A stretch of 64,000 nucleotides of DNA from Clostridium chrysemydis (GCF_015234215.1 NZ_JADEKP010000006.1:1-64000), one strand, 5' to 3'. Numbered from the stretch's first letter, positions 43,956-53,668 are shown. Translations and numbers: made by a program. The notes: generated by a model from the letters alone, not told the origin.

Positions 43956-45332
43956 CTAAAATCCTTTATTTTCTGAAAGTTCTTTAAACCATTTACCACT
44001 CTTTTTTATAGTTCTATTTTGAGTGTCTAAATCTAAAGAAACTAATCCATATCTATTTTTATAAGCATTTAACCAAGACCAGTTATCTATAAAAGTCCAA
44101 ACGTGATATCCTACACAATTAGCACCTTCATCCATAGCTTTGTGAAGCCAAGTTAAATGGTCTTTATAAAATTCTATTCTATAATCATCTTGAATTTCAT
44201 TATTTACTTTAAACTTTTCTTCCCCTTCAACGCCCATTCCGTTTTCAGTTATCATCCATTCTATATTTCCATAATTATCTCTTATGTTTATCGCTATATC
44301 GTATATACCTTTTTCGTAAATCTCCCAGCCTCTGTGAGGATTCATCTTTCTACCTGGCATCTCGTAGTGGTCATAATAGTATTCAGGCATAAAAGGAGCT
44401 TCTGGGTTTGGAAGGTTTGCTTTAGCACAAACTCTTCTAGGTTGATAATAATTTACTCCTAAAAAGTTTATAGTATTTTCTTTTATATCTTTTAAGTCTT
44501 CACTATCTACTTCTGGCATTAAATCATGCTTTTTAATTATATCTACTAAATCTTTAGTAAATTCTCCTTTTACAGCTGGGTCTAAAAAGCTTTTATTACA
44601 GAATAAATCAGCGATATAAGCTGCTTTTAAATCACTTTTGTACTCACTTCTAGGGTAGCATGGTGAAAGGTTTATTATCATACCAATCTTTCCATCACCC
44701 TTTAATTTTTTGTATTCTTTTATAGCTAAAGCACTTGCAAGAGCTGTGTGATAGGCTACTAAAACAGCAGCTTTAGGATCTACTTTGTAAGGGTAGTGGT
44801 ATCCTAAATAGTATCCGCACTCTACGTGAACCATAGGCTCATTAAATGTAAACCAATGCTTAACTCTATCTCCAAATAACTCAAAGCAAGTTTTAGCAAA
44901 CTCTGCGTAGTAACTAACCACTAATCTATTTTCCCATCCGCCTATTTTTTGTAATTCGTATGGCATATCAAAATGGAATAAGTTCACAAAAGGTTCTACT
45001 CCATTTTCTATCATTTCATCTATAACATTGTTATAAAACTGAACAGCTTTTTCATTAACTTCTCCAAAACCATCTTTAAACATTCTTGACCAGCTTATAG
45101 ATAATCTAAAAGAGTTGTGTCCTGTTTCTTTTAATAACTTTATATCTTCTTTGTAATTTTCATAAAAAGTAGACGCAACATCTGGTCCTATATTGTTATG
45201 AAATCTAAAACTTTCAGTTTCATACCAGTAATCCCAAATATTTTTCCCTTTCCCGTCTACGCTATTTGCTCCCTCTGTTTGAGTTGCTGAAGCTGCACTC
45301 CCAAAATAAAAATTCTCTGGAAATTTAATCAT
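43956..45332 (-). CDS. Glycoside hydrolase family 1, 6-phospho-beta-glucosidase type, 458 aa
   Basis: Hydrolyses beta-glucosides or their 6-phosphates in the cytoplasm. It begins FPENFYFGSAASATQTEG, has the acid/base Glu in TFNEP and the nucleophile Glu in MITENGMG. The frame is open to 45380 but AAAGGGGAGATAGGT precedes the ATG at 45332, and the family start matches. The gene follows the RpiR regulator with only two bases between them. With a PTS in the operon the natural substrate is likely phosphorylated. Confidence 0.9.
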   Translation of the reverse strand: MIKFPENFYFGSAASATQTEGANSVDGKGKNIWDYWYETESFRFHNNIGPDVASTFYENYKEDIKLLKETGHNSFRLSISWSRMFKDGFGEVNEKAVQFYNNVIDEMIENGVEPFVNLFHFDMPYELQKIGGWENRLVVSYYAEFAKTCFELFGDRVKHWFTFNEPMVHVECGYYLGYHYPYKVDPKAAVLVAYHTALASALAIKEYKKLKGDGKIGMIINLSPCYPRSEYKSDLKAAYIADLFCNKSFLDPAVKGEFTKDLVDIIKKHDLMPEVDSEDLKDIKENTINFLGVNYYQPRRVCAKANLPNPEAPFMPEYYYDHYEMPGRKMNPHRGWEIYEKGIYDIAINIRDNYGNIEWMITENGMGVEGEEKFKVNNEIQDDYRIEFYKDHLTWLHKAMDEGANCVGYHVWTFIDNWSWLNAYKNRYGLVSLDLDTQNRTIKKSGKWFKELSENKGF

Positions 45333-45334
45333 AC

Positions 45335-46141
45335 CTATCTCCCCTTTTCTTTCACAAAAACTTTTTCTGTTGAAATCCATTGTTCTAATACATCGCTGTA
45401 TCTTCTTACGTAATAGTAATAAATTAAATCTATTTGTATAAGGATTGGAATCTGCGCTGACATCATACCAGTCGATTCTTCTCCTTCAAGATTTGCTGTA
45501 AGTAAAAATACATCTGATAATTTTGTAAGCTTAGAATTTTTGTTTCCTGTTATAGATATAATAGTTACGCCTTTTTCTTTTAACTTCTCTGCATATCTTT
45601 CTAAACTTCTATTTCCTCTAAGTGAAAATATAAATACTAAATCTCCTTCTTTTAGGAGTTCGCAAGTCATTGCAATAGCATCTTTATCGTATATTACCTC
45701 TATAAGCTTACCTGTTCTTGAAAATCTAAATTTAAAATCTTGCGCAGCTGTTGCGCTAAGTCCAAGACCAAATATATGCATAAATCTATTTTCATAGATA
45801 TATTTACATATTTTCTCTATCTTTTCTTTTTCAAAATTATTATCTATATAACTGAATATTTTAGTGTAAGATGAGTGTAAATCTGTAGCTATATTTGAAG
45901 CACTAAATTTATCTAAATCTTTTAAATGCTCACTATATAAATAATTAAGCTCCTTAAAATTACTAAGTCCTATTTTCTTACAGAATCTTGTTATAGACGC
46001 TGGAGAAACACATAATTTTTTTGATAATTCGTTTATAGGCAAACTTGGATTATTTTCTAAAAAATATTCCGCTATCTTTTCTTCAACGTAAGTAAACTCC
46101 ATCTTAGAATGTGTTATTCTTAAAATTATCTCTTTATTCAT
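45335..46141 (-). CDS. RpiR family transcriptional regulator, 268 aa
   Basis: Contains an N-terminal helix-turn-helix (about 20-75, LCVSPASITRFCKKIGLSNF) and a SIS sugar-phosphate-binding domain (about 110-240, HIFGLGLSATAAQDFKFR and FSLRGNRSLERYAEKLKEKG). It sits inside the PTS-GH38-GH1-ROK operon and is presumed to control it in response to a sugar phosphate. A perfect 16-base palindrome upstream of the operon is a candidate operator. Confidence 0.88.
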   Translation of the reverse strand: MNKEIILRITHSKMEFTYVEEKIAEYFLENNPSLPINELSKKLCVSPASITRFCKKIGLSNFKELNYLYSEHLKDLDKFSASNIATDLHSSYTKIFSYIDNNFEKEKIEKICKYIYENRFMHIFGLGLSATAAQDFKFRFSRTGKLIEVIYDKDAIAMTCELLKEGDLVFIFSLRGNRSLERYAEKLKEKGVTIISITGNKNSKLTKLSDVFLLTANLEGEESTGMMSAQIPILIQIDLIYYYYVRRYSDVLEQWISTEKVFVKEKGR

Positions 46142-46167
46142 TTTCTAAATCCAGCCCCTATCTTAAG

Positions 46168-48786
46168 TTAAAAATTAATTTTTAAAGTTTTTATTTCACC
46201 TTTTTTAAATTCTCCAAGGTTTATACACCCTTCATAGTTAATTTTATCAGATTTACCTTTATTATTCATATCAATCCATTGATGGTTTTTACAGTTTTCT
46301 ATAAAAATTTCACCTGAATCTATAATTTCTTCACCATTATTTACGAATCTTATAAAATACGAGTTTTTATCTATAGGTGATATTGATGTAATTTTTATAT
46401 CTTTTAACTTATCTGTATCTATTAAACTCTCTGAAAGGTTTAATTTTTCTCTTAAAGGATGCATAACAAAATACTTTAAAGTATTAGTAAACCTATTTAT
46501 TTCTTGAACTTGATAATCTAAAACTGTAGTTGCGTAATCTTTCCATCTTTCACTAACTTGGTTTAAACTTATAAGATTATCTAAGCATAAAGAAAATTTA
46601 AACTTCATTTTTTTTATTAATTCACTGTCTGGAGTTTCTATATATTTAAATTCATTTCCAGATGCAACTCCAGGTCTCCTTATTAAATCTGGCTTTCCAA
46701 GATACCCTACGCTTCTAAAAAGAGTTAAAGCTATTTTAGAGTCGTCTAAAATCTCGTATTCTTTTATTCCTTTATTAAAGATATAAGCGCTAGAATTTTC
46801 GTTTTGAAGCCCTACAAAATGAAGCATAGGATATATAGGAGTCGGCTCCTCTTTCCATAAAAGCTCCCTCCAGTTATCTAAGTGCTTTGGCTTGTTTTCT
46901 CTTTTTATCACTCCAAAAGCAGTATCTGAAATGCTGTATTTACTAGTTATTCCTGTATCTAAGACTGCCCTCATTCTGTGATCATTTGCGGTATTATTTA
47001 GTTCTAAATGAAAATCTATGTTTTTACTGTTATTTAAAGATATCTTTAATTTATAATCTATATCACTATTTAAAACCTCTTCTTCTCTAGCTTTTAAATC
47101 CTTTGGAACTTTAAATTTTCCTTTTATTTTTAGCTCATTAAATATATCTCCTTTTACTTTTGAAACTGTAGAATTTTCAAAAGTAAATTTAAGTAATAAG
47201 TCTTTTTCAGGTGGTGAGTAATCGTACGTGTCTCCATCATCTCCAGATTCTTCTATATAAACACAATCTTCTAAAAGCATTTTTCTTCTTTTATCAAAAA
47301 TATTTATCTTTCCATCTGTTAAAGATACTTTAAAGAAATTATCCTCTATTTCTCTAGAATCCATTACCCTTTCTTTTATAATATTTTCATTTTTATCTTC
47401 GATTATTTGAAGTTTTAAAATTCCAAGTCCTGAAATTTCTTTATCTATAAGAATTTTAGATACGTAATAATAAAGATTTTCATCATAATCTTTTTCATCT
47501 TTTTTAATACTACCACTATATTCTTTTAAAGTATTTAGAATTTGATATGGAACTTCATCACCATTTTTATCCATTATTTTAAAGTTTTTAAACTTTGTAC
47601 TTACAGTTATCTTTGAGTTTACTTTTCTTTTTTTAGGTAGTGTATTTATTAAAATTAGATCATTTTCTTTTTTATCTTCTAAAGATTCACTAATTTTTCT
47701 TACTATATAATCATGAGCTGAATAAGCTAATTCATCAGCCTCTATTAGTCGATTTAATATACTTCTATTTGTTTTATCACTGTTACATCCACAAGCACTA
47801 TCGTGTGCATGATTCATCAAAAGCTTCTTCCATATAGCTTCTAGCATTTCTGTTTTAGGCTCTATCCCTAAGTTTTGTGCAATTACCATAAGAGGCTCTA
47901 ATTTATAAATTAGCATTCTCTCAACTTTATCATTTAAATATTTATGATCGTATCTTGATGAATATATAGACCTATGAATCTTTGAATTTGAAGGGTTTAC
48001 AAACTCCCCTAAAACCTCTTCAAAGTTTCCTTCTTTTTCTAATTCATCAAAGAATTCTTCACATGAACTCTCTACGTATTCTAAGTTATTTTTTGTTTTA
48101 TTTTTATAAAGGTCTATTCTATCTTTTATGTTAAAATCAACATACCTTTGATCTCCCCCTACAGGAAGTAATATGTTTTCTTTTGAAACCCCATCTAATA
48201 TAGTGTTTTCAACAGTTTCTACATCGTCACTATAAATTAAGTTCCCACCATAAAAATATCCGTTTTTTATGTTATAAACTAATAAAGAACTTTCATCTTC
48301 ACCTTTCCATAAAAACTCTCTGTTTTTGCAATTATCTTTAGATACACCTCTCCAAAATATGCTTCTCTTTATATCAAAACCATTCATTATCTTTGGTAAA
48401 TCTTTAGTTTGACCAAATGAATCTGGAAGGTATGCAACTTTCATATAGTCTCCAAACTTTTCAGCTGATTTTATTCCATAAAATAAATTTCTTACTATAG
48501 ATTCACCATCTATAATAAGTTCATCAGTTTGTGTATACCAAGGTCCTAATATAAGTTTTTTTTCCTCTACTAATTTTTTTACTCTATCAAAATTACTAGG
48601 TGCAAACTTTAAATACTCTTCTAATATGCTCATTTGTCCATCTAGTAAATAATTATTAATTAATCCCTCTTCTAATGCGTCCATTACTTCGTCCATGTGA
48701 TATATAAGTTGTATTATTGATTCATTTGCAGTGAAATACCACTCATAATCCCAATGTGTATGCGAGTATACGTGTACCTTTTTCAT
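46168..48786 (-). CDS. Glycoside hydrolase family 38 alpha-mannosidase, 872 aa
   Basis: Cytoplasmic retaining alpha-mannosidase, zinc-dependent. The catalytic barrel starts HVYSHTHWDYEW (zinc ligands in HTHWD), has the nucleophile Asp122 in YLPDSFGQ and another metal-site His in NHAHDSACGC. The C-terminal beta domains complete the full length. The closest functional type is mannosylglycerate hydrolase (MngB), which also pairs with a PTS. Its place after an EIIBCA gene suggests it acts on a mannoside imported as 6-phosphate. A hairpin separates it from the PTS gene. Confidence 0.88.
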   Translation of the reverse strand: MKKVHVYSHTHWDYEWYFTANESIIQLIYHMDEVMDALEEGLINNYLLDGQMSILEEYLKFAPSNFDRVKKLVEEKKLILGPWYTQTDELIIDGESIVRNLFYGIKSAEKFGDYMKVAYLPDSFGQTKDLPKIMNGFDIKRSIFWRGVSKDNCKNREFLWKGEDESSLLVYNIKNGYFYGGNLIYSDDVETVENTILDGVSKENILLPVGGDQRYVDFNIKDRIDLYKNKTKNNLEYVESSCEEFFDELEKEGNFEEVLGEFVNPSNSKIHRSIYSSRYDHKYLNDKVERMLIYKLEPLMVIAQNLGIEPKTEMLEAIWKKLLMNHAHDSACGCNSDKTNRSILNRLIEADELAYSAHDYIVRKISESLEDKKENDLILINTLPKKRKVNSKITVSTKFKNFKIMDKNGDEVPYQILNTLKEYSGSIKKDEKDYDENLYYYVSKILIDKEISGLGILKLQIIEDKNENIIKERVMDSREIEDNFFKVSLTDGKINIFDKRRKMLLEDCVYIEESGDDGDTYDYSPPEKDLLLKFTFENSTVSKVKGDIFNELKIKGKFKVPKDLKAREEEVLNSDIDYKLKISLNNSKNIDFHLELNNTANDHRMRAVLDTGITSKYSISDTAFGVIKRENKPKHLDNWRELLWKEEPTPIYPMLHFVGLQNENSSAYIFNKGIKEYEILDDSKIALTLFRSVGYLGKPDLIRRPGVASGNEFKYIETPDSELIKKMKFKFSLCLDNLISLNQVSERWKDYATTVLDYQVQEINRFTNTLKYFVMHPLREKLNLSESLIDTDKLKDIKITSISPIDKNSYFIRFVNNGEEIIDSGEIFIENCKNHQWIDMNNKGKSDKINYEGCINLGEFKKGEIKTLKINF

Positions 48787-48814
48787 AACTACTTCTCCTT
48801 AAAACTATTTTTAA

Positions 48815-48847
48815 AAATCCACCAAAAGCTATACTTTTAGTGGATTT
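48815..48847 (-). terminator. Internal hairpin between PTS and GH38 genes
   Basis: AAATCCACTAAAAG and CTTTTGGTGGATTT arms with a short loop and a following TTTTTA on the minus strand. It looks like a partial terminator that would lower GH38, RpiR, GH1 and ROK expression relative to the PTS. Confidence 0.7.
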
Positions 48848-48854
48848 TTATTAA

Positions 48855-50852
48855 TTAAAACTTTATTTGTGATACTAATTTATATAATTTATCTTTATTA
48901 GTTTCAGTTACAATATTATTTCTAAAGTCATCATCAATCAGCTCAGTTGCTATTGCACTTAATATTTTTAAGTGATTTTCTGCACCGTCTTCTGGTATTG
49001 TAAGTGCAAATGCAGTTTTTATAGCTTTGCCATCTAATGAATTCCACTCTATGCCATTTTTGAATTTTATTAAGAACACCCCTGGTTTTATTACTGTTTT
49101 ATTTTTGCTATGTGGAATCGCTATTCCATCATTAAAACCTGTTGTTGCCTCTTCTTCTCTTTTCCATAATCCTTTGTAATATTCTTCTTCACTTTTAACG
49201 TATCCGTGTTTTTTAGCTATTTTAGCTATAAATTTATAAGCTTCGTCTTGAGTTTTTGAATTTTCATCTACATATATATGAGTTTTATCAAATACATCTT
49301 TATTTATAGAATTCTTTTCTTCTATAACTTCTGTTATATTTACTTCGATATTCTTGTCAGTTTCATATTGTAATTCGTCATCCATCTTATTTTCTGGTAC
49401 TGGTTTTCTCCAGAATCCAATAATTAACGCTGTAACTAAGATACCTGCAGAAGTACATAATATCCATGTTATAAAAGGAATAGGTTGTTCTATATATCCT
49501 ATGAAAGTTCCAAGTGGAGAACCTATACCTCCGTAGAATTTACATCCAGTTAATCCTACAAGACCTCCAGCTAAAGCTGAACCTGCAACTGATGCTGTAA
49601 TCATTTGAACTGGGTTTGATGCTGCAAAAGGTATTGCCCCTTCTGTAACCCCTACTATACCCATACCAAAGGCTGAACTTGCTGATATTTTTTCTTCTTT
49701 AGTGAACTTGTTTTTAAATAACATTGACGCAAGCCATATTCCAAGTGGCGCTACTGATATTGCAGCTTGTGCTGCTGTTCCTGGAACAAAGTTAGCATTT
49801 TGAATACCAAACTTAGCTACAGTATCTGTAAATACTGCTGTTCCAAATATTAAAGCTGTCTTATTAACAGGACCTCCAAAGTCGAATCCTATCATAGCTC
49901 CAATAACTGCTCCTACTATAAATGGTGCACTTGAATAAGTATCATTTAAGTAAGTTAAACTGTTATATAACCAGTCCATAAGACCTGCTATAGGACCACC
50001 TATCATATAAAGTACAATTATAGTTATTACAAAAGTAGCTATTAAAGGTATTATCATAATTGCTAATAATGGTTGTAAAATTTTTGGCCACTTTAGTTTC
50101 TTTAAACCTTTTACAAGGTATCCAACTATAAATGCAACTAATATTGCTGATATAAATCCTCCGCCTGTTTGGGTTCCTAAAAACTCTGGATCATTTGCTA
50201 AATATGCACCTATCATAGCTGGTGCTATAGCTGGTTTATCAGCTATTGAATTTGCAACAAATCCTGCAAATAGAGGAATCATAAGTTTAAATCCAACTTG
50301 TCCTACTGCAAAAAGTTTTGACATTAAATATCCTAACTGAGTAGATGTATCAAATCCCCAGTTTACGATCTGTCCTAAATCATTTTTTTGGAATGCAAAT
50401 ATATTAGCTACTGCTAAAAGTAAACCTGCTGCAATTACCATAGGTACCATATAAGATATACCACTCATTATGTGAGTTACAAACTTATTATCAGTTTTTC
50501 CTAAAGTGACTTTCCCAACTTTAGTTCCCTTTGCTCCAAATATTTCTCCCTCATTGAAAGCTTTTTCTATTAAAGCTTCTGGATCTTTTATTGCATCTAT
50601 TGATTTTGCAACAAACACTTTTTTCCCTGTAAATCTCATTAAATCAATACTGATATCTGCTGCTACTATTACTACGTCTGCTTCTTCTATTTCTTTTTCC
50701 GTTAATACATTTTCTGCTCCTATAGAGCCTTGTGTTTCAACTTTTATTTTATAACCCTTTTTATTGCCAGCTTTATTTAAGCTTTCTGCTGCCATATAAG
50801 TATGTGCAATACCTGCTGCGCAAGCAGTAATCGCTACTATTTTTTTATTCAT
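48855..50852 (-). CDS. PTS fructose/mannosylglycerate-type EIIBCA, 665 aa
   Basis: This fused PTS permease has the order EIIB, EIIC, EIIA. EIIB is at 1-100 with phospho-Cys11 (ITACAAGIAHT). EIIC is at about 120-480 with the fructose-type FDFGGPVNKTA and GVTEGAIPFA motifs. EIIA is at the C-terminus with phospho-His581 (IAIPHSKN). It is similar to mannosylglycerate and fructose permeases; the GH38 gene next to it favours an alpha-mannoside. It heads the operon with GH38, RpiR, GH1 and ROK. The ATG follows GGGAGGTG. Confidence 0.9.
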   Translation of the reverse strand: MNKKIVAITACAAGIAHTYMAAESLNKAGNKKGYKIKVETQGSIGAENVLTEKEIEEADVVIVAADISIDLMRFTGKKVFVAKSIDAIKDPEALIEKAFNEGEIFGAKGTKVGKVTLGKTDNKFVTHIMSGISYMVPMVIAAGLLLAVANIFAFQKNDLGQIVNWGFDTSTQLGYLMSKLFAVGQVGFKLMIPLFAGFVANSIADKPAIAPAMIGAYLANDPEFLGTQTGGGFISAILVAFIVGYLVKGLKKLKWPKILQPLLAIMIIPLIATFVITIIVLYMIGGPIAGLMDWLYNSLTYLNDTYSSAPFIVGAVIGAMIGFDFGGPVNKTALIFGTAVFTDTVAKFGIQNANFVPGTAAQAAISVAPLGIWLASMLFKNKFTKEEKISASSAFGMGIVGVTEGAIPFAASNPVQMITASVAGSALAGGLVGLTGCKFYGGIGSPLGTFIGYIEQPIPFITWILCTSAGILVTALIIGFWRKPVPENKMDDELQYETDKNIEVNITEVIEEKNSINKDVFDKTHIYVDENSKTQDEAYKFIAKIAKKHGYVKSEEEYYKGLWKREEEATTGFNDGIAIPHSKNKTVIKPGVFLIKFKNGIEWNSLDGKAIKTAFALTIPEDGAENHLKILSAIATELIDDDFRNNIVTETNKDKLYKLVSQIKF

Positions 50853-50889
50853 TTAAAAGCACCTCCCGTTTACAATTCTTAGTATGCAC

Positions 50890-50970
50890 CTATAACGTTT
50901 TCATGTAAATGTTTTTAAAGCCTTTAGATTTAGCTTTCTAAAATACTTTTTTCTTTGAAAGTACTTTCAA
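50890..50970 (-). promoter_or_regulatory. Operon control region: cre-like site and 16-base palindrome
   Basis: Upstream of the PTS gene a cre-like sequence TGAAAACGTTATAG (50890-50903, minus strand) matches the consensus at all but the last two fixed positions. Further upstream TTGAAAGTACTTTCAA (50955-50970) is a perfect palindrome and a good candidate for the RpiR-family operator. A promoter must lie nearby but no pair of boxes is convincing. Confidence 0.5.
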
Positions 50971-51027
50971 TTAAATATAAGTTTACTATGTATATTTAAT
51001 TTTTTTTGAAATTAATTTCATATAAGC

Positions 51028-51065
51028 AAAAAAGATATCACACAAAAGCCAGTGTGATACCTTTT
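51028..51065 (-). terminator. Terminator after the Ntn hydrolase gene
   Basis: GTATCACAC and GTGTGATAT arms with loop TGGCTTTT, then a T run on the minus strand. Confidence 0.85.
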
Positions 51066-51072
51066 AAACTAT

Positions 51073-52140
51073 CTATTTTAATTTGTCAGTTACATCATTA
51101 TACTTTGGCATAAACCCTTCATATATATTAACTTTTACAGGTTTTGCACCCTCACTCAAATCTATCTTTTTACAATCTATTTTTCTTATATTCATATTAA
51201 AATAATCTTTATAATAAAACTCAAAATTTGTAAGATCTTTTGCAATTGTTATCTGACTTAACTCACATATATCTTCTTTTTTAGATAATAACAATCTATC
51301 TCTACCGATAGATTCTATAGCTTCTTTTGGCACTTTATGCCTACATATTCCTGGAACAATATCAAATGAATTTAATATATGGAAAGCAGTATCTATTGCT
51401 TCTTCTTTATTTTTAGCTTTGTTTGCGCATAATTGATAAAATGCTGCTCTTATAAATCTTGATGGCGGTGTCATATCACCTGGTAATCCTAATTGACCAC
51501 TTCCTTGTCCTGTTTGATAAAGTACAAATCCATCTATATCTACTTTTTCTATATTATAAGGTGATAAATTTATATAATTTTTAAAATTAGTTTCATGGAA
51601 GCTAAACTCAGGACTATTAGTCATAACCCCTAATTTATTATCGTAAATTTTAACTTTCCCATCTATAATTTCTATAACTATCGCTTTTCCACTCTTATCA
51701 TTAACTTGATAATGGAACGGTTCTATATTACTTCCTAAACTTTCCCCGCAAATAACAATATCTTTAATTCCTTCTTTAACTTCATCAACACTACTAAATA
51801 AACTTAAAATATAATTTGGTAAAGTTAGATTAGTTATTGCTTTACTAAAATCATTAGTTTCCTGATATTTCGCATAACCTGGGAAATATAATCCTTGAAC
51901 TGAGAGTCCTTCTTCATTAAATCCATCTAATGCCACGTTTTCTCCTGTCATCATTTCACCATCGATACCTATAAATCCATACTTTGTTTTCCATTTTAAG
52001 CCTTTAGGTTCTGTTATAAATCCATTTAATTCACTTCCTCTTGGCATACTAAAAACATTACTTTTTATTATTACTCCAAATTCATTCGTTCTTGCAGTTA
52101 CTACCCCACCATCATATTTAATAGTTATATTTGTACACAT
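51073..52140 (-). CDS. Choloylglycine hydrolase family (linear amide C-N hydrolase), 355 aa
   Basis: An Ntn-type amidase whose N-terminal Cys2 becomes the nucleophile after removal of Met1. The start MCTNITIKYDGG is therefore decisive; the upstream frame to 52200 was rejected, and GGAGGAG precedes this ATG. Conserved residues include Arg17 in RTNEFG, the Asn in MTNSPEF and Arg in PPSRFIRAAF. The RTNE form places Glu where bile salt hydrolases have Asp, resembling the penicillin acylase/N-acyl lactonase-like clade. The substrate (bile salt, penicillin V or other N-acyl amide) cannot be fixed. No signal peptide. Confidence 0.85.
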   Translation of the reverse strand: MCTNITIKYDGGVVTARTNEFGVIIKSNVFSMPRGSELNGFITEPKGLKWKTKYGFIGIDGEMMTGENVALDGFNEEGLSVQGLYFPGYAKYQETNDFSKAITNLTLPNYILSLFSSVDEVKEGIKDIVICGESLGSNIEPFHYQVNDKSGKAIVIEIIDGKVKIYDNKLGVMTNSPEFSFHETNFKNYINLSPYNIEKVDIDGFVLYQTGQGSGQLGLPGDMTPPSRFIRAAFYQLCANKAKNKEEAIDTAFHILNSFDIVPGICRHKVPKEAIESIGRDRLLLSKKEDICELSQITIAKDLTNFEFYYKDYFNMNIRKIDCKKIDLSEGAKPVKVNIYEGFMPKYNDVTDKLK

Positions 52141-52269
52141 ATAAATCTCCTCCTCATCTTTTACTTTCAAAAATAAATTAGTCTTTCGTATTCTTCCCAA
52201 TAAAATATTTAAATACCAATAATTGTTTTATAAATTATAATCCTTTATTTGTAATTTGTAAATATAATA

Positions 52270-52307
52270 AAAAAGTAGCATTCCTTTTATGAAATGCTAC
52301 TTTTTTT
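52270..52307 (-). terminator. Terminator after lgt
   Basis: AAAAGTAGCATTTC and GGAATGCTACTTTT arms on the minus strand, overlapping the lgt 3' end. Confidence 0.85.
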
Positions 52308-53069
52308 ACTTCTTTTTATTATTAAAACTATAAGTATAATTCCAAGTACAACCCCTGCTAAAGATACTAATTGAGCTATTCTAAGCCCAAAGAACATAAG
52401 ACTATCCGTTCTTAATCCTTCTATAAAAAATCTTCCTAAAGAATATAGAATCATATAAGACCCTATAACTACGCCTTCGTACCCTCTTTTTACTTTATAA
52501 AGTATATAAATTAAAACTACACAAACTAATATATCCCATACTGATTCGTATAAAAACGTAGGGTGATAATACTCTCCGTTTATATACATCCCTCTTTGAA
52601 TAAAGCTTGGAAAATGTGAAATAAATTTTTCTGATACAGGCCCACCGTGAGCTTCGCTATTCATAAAATTTCCCCATCTCCCTACCGCTTGTGCAAGTAT
52701 TATTGATGGTGCAACTAAATCTGCATAAGCTAAAAAGTTTATCTTTTTAACTCTAGTATATATAAATGCAGCTAAAAACGCGCCTATAAGCCCTCCGTGT
52801 ATCGCAAGTCCTCCGTGTCTAATATTAAATATTTCTAGTATGTCTCCTTTATAGTCACTCCATTCAAATATTACATAATATAATCTCGCTCCAATTATAG
52901 CGCAAGGAAAAGAGATTAAAAATATATCTATCAGAACTTCAAAGTCAAGCTTCTTTTTTATAGCATTTATATATGCTAATCCAAAAGCTAGCATTATTCC
53001 ACAAGCAATTAATATCCCATACCACATAACTTTAAAATTTCCTATTTGAAATGCCACTGGATTGTTCAT
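52287..53069 (-). CDS. lgt: Prolipoprotein diacylglyceryl transferase, 260 aa
   Basis: Membrane enzyme that adds diacylglycerol to the lipobox Cys of prelipoproteins. Seven membrane segments are visible, and the Lgt signature GRWGNFMNSEAHGG (about residues 132-145) with its catalytic Arg is intact. The N-terminal PVAFQIGNFKVMWYG and C-terminal RFFIEGLRTDSL segments are conserved. A lipoprotein likely handled by it is at 58593. Single gene, ATG after GGAGG. Confidence 0.95.
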   Translation of the reverse strand: MNNPVAFQIGNFKVMWYGILIACGIMLAFGLAYINAIKKKLDFEVLIDIFLISFPCAIIGARLYYVIFEWSDYKGDILEIFNIRHGGLAIHGGLIGAFLAAFIYTRVKKINFLAYADLVAPSIILAQAVGRWGNFMNSEAHGGPVSEKFISHFPSFIQRGMYINGEYYHPTFLYESVWDILVCVVLIYILYKVKRGYEGVVIGSYMILYSLGRFFIEGLRTDSLMFFGLRIAQLVSLAGVVLGIILIVLIIKRSKKSSIS

Positions 53070-53143
53070 AAGTCTTCCCTCCTTAGATAGTTTTTTTAAA
53101 TATATCAGATTTTTCTAGTAGTTAAATTAATTTATTATTACTT

Positions 53144-53590
53144 TTAAGGCTCCTCTTTTCTTCTCTCATCAAAAAATTTAGTTATAAGTCTACTACAATT
53201 CTCATCATACAACCACTCAACGTTAAGACTAGTGTTTAAATATCTGTTATTTATAATATCTACAACAGAACCACAAGCCCCCATATCTCTATTAAACGTT
53301 CCAATGTAAAGTTTAGATATTCTACTTTGAATTATTGCACTAGCACACATAGGACAAGGTTCTAAAGTCACATATATTTCAGCTCCATTTAGTCTCCAAT
53401 CTCCTAAAGCCTTACAGGCATCCTTAATTGCGATAAGCTCAGCGTGAGCTAAAGGATTTTTCAAAGTTTCTTTTAAATTGTGTCCCCTACCAATAACTTC
53501 TCCATCCCTTACAATAACAGCTCCAACAGGGACCTCTCCCTTATCGTAAGCCTTCTTGCCTTCAATAATAGCTAAATTAATAAATTCCAT
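53144..53590 (-). CDS. tadA: tRNA-specific adenosine deaminase, 148 aa
   Basis: Converts wobble adenosine 34 to inosine in tRNA-Arg(ACG). Zinc and catalytic residues are His49 and Glu51 (AHAELIAI) and Cys79 and Cys82 (PCPMCASAI). Length is normal. It lies 20 kb from dnaX but close to lgt, an order seen in clostridia. The start follows GGGGAGAT. Confidence 0.95.
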   Translation of the reverse strand: MEFINLAIIEGKKAYDKGEVPVGAVIVRDGEVIGRGHNLKETLKNPLAHAELIAIKDACKALGDWRLNGAEIYVTLEPCPMCASAIIQSRISKLYIGTFNRDMGACGSVVDIINNRYLNTSLNVEWLYDENCSRLITKFFDERRKEEP

Positions 53591-53668
53591 TTTATCTCCC
53601 CGAATTTTTATTTGTCATTATATTTCTACTTTTATATTTTAACTTAATACATGCCTTTTAGGCAAAAT

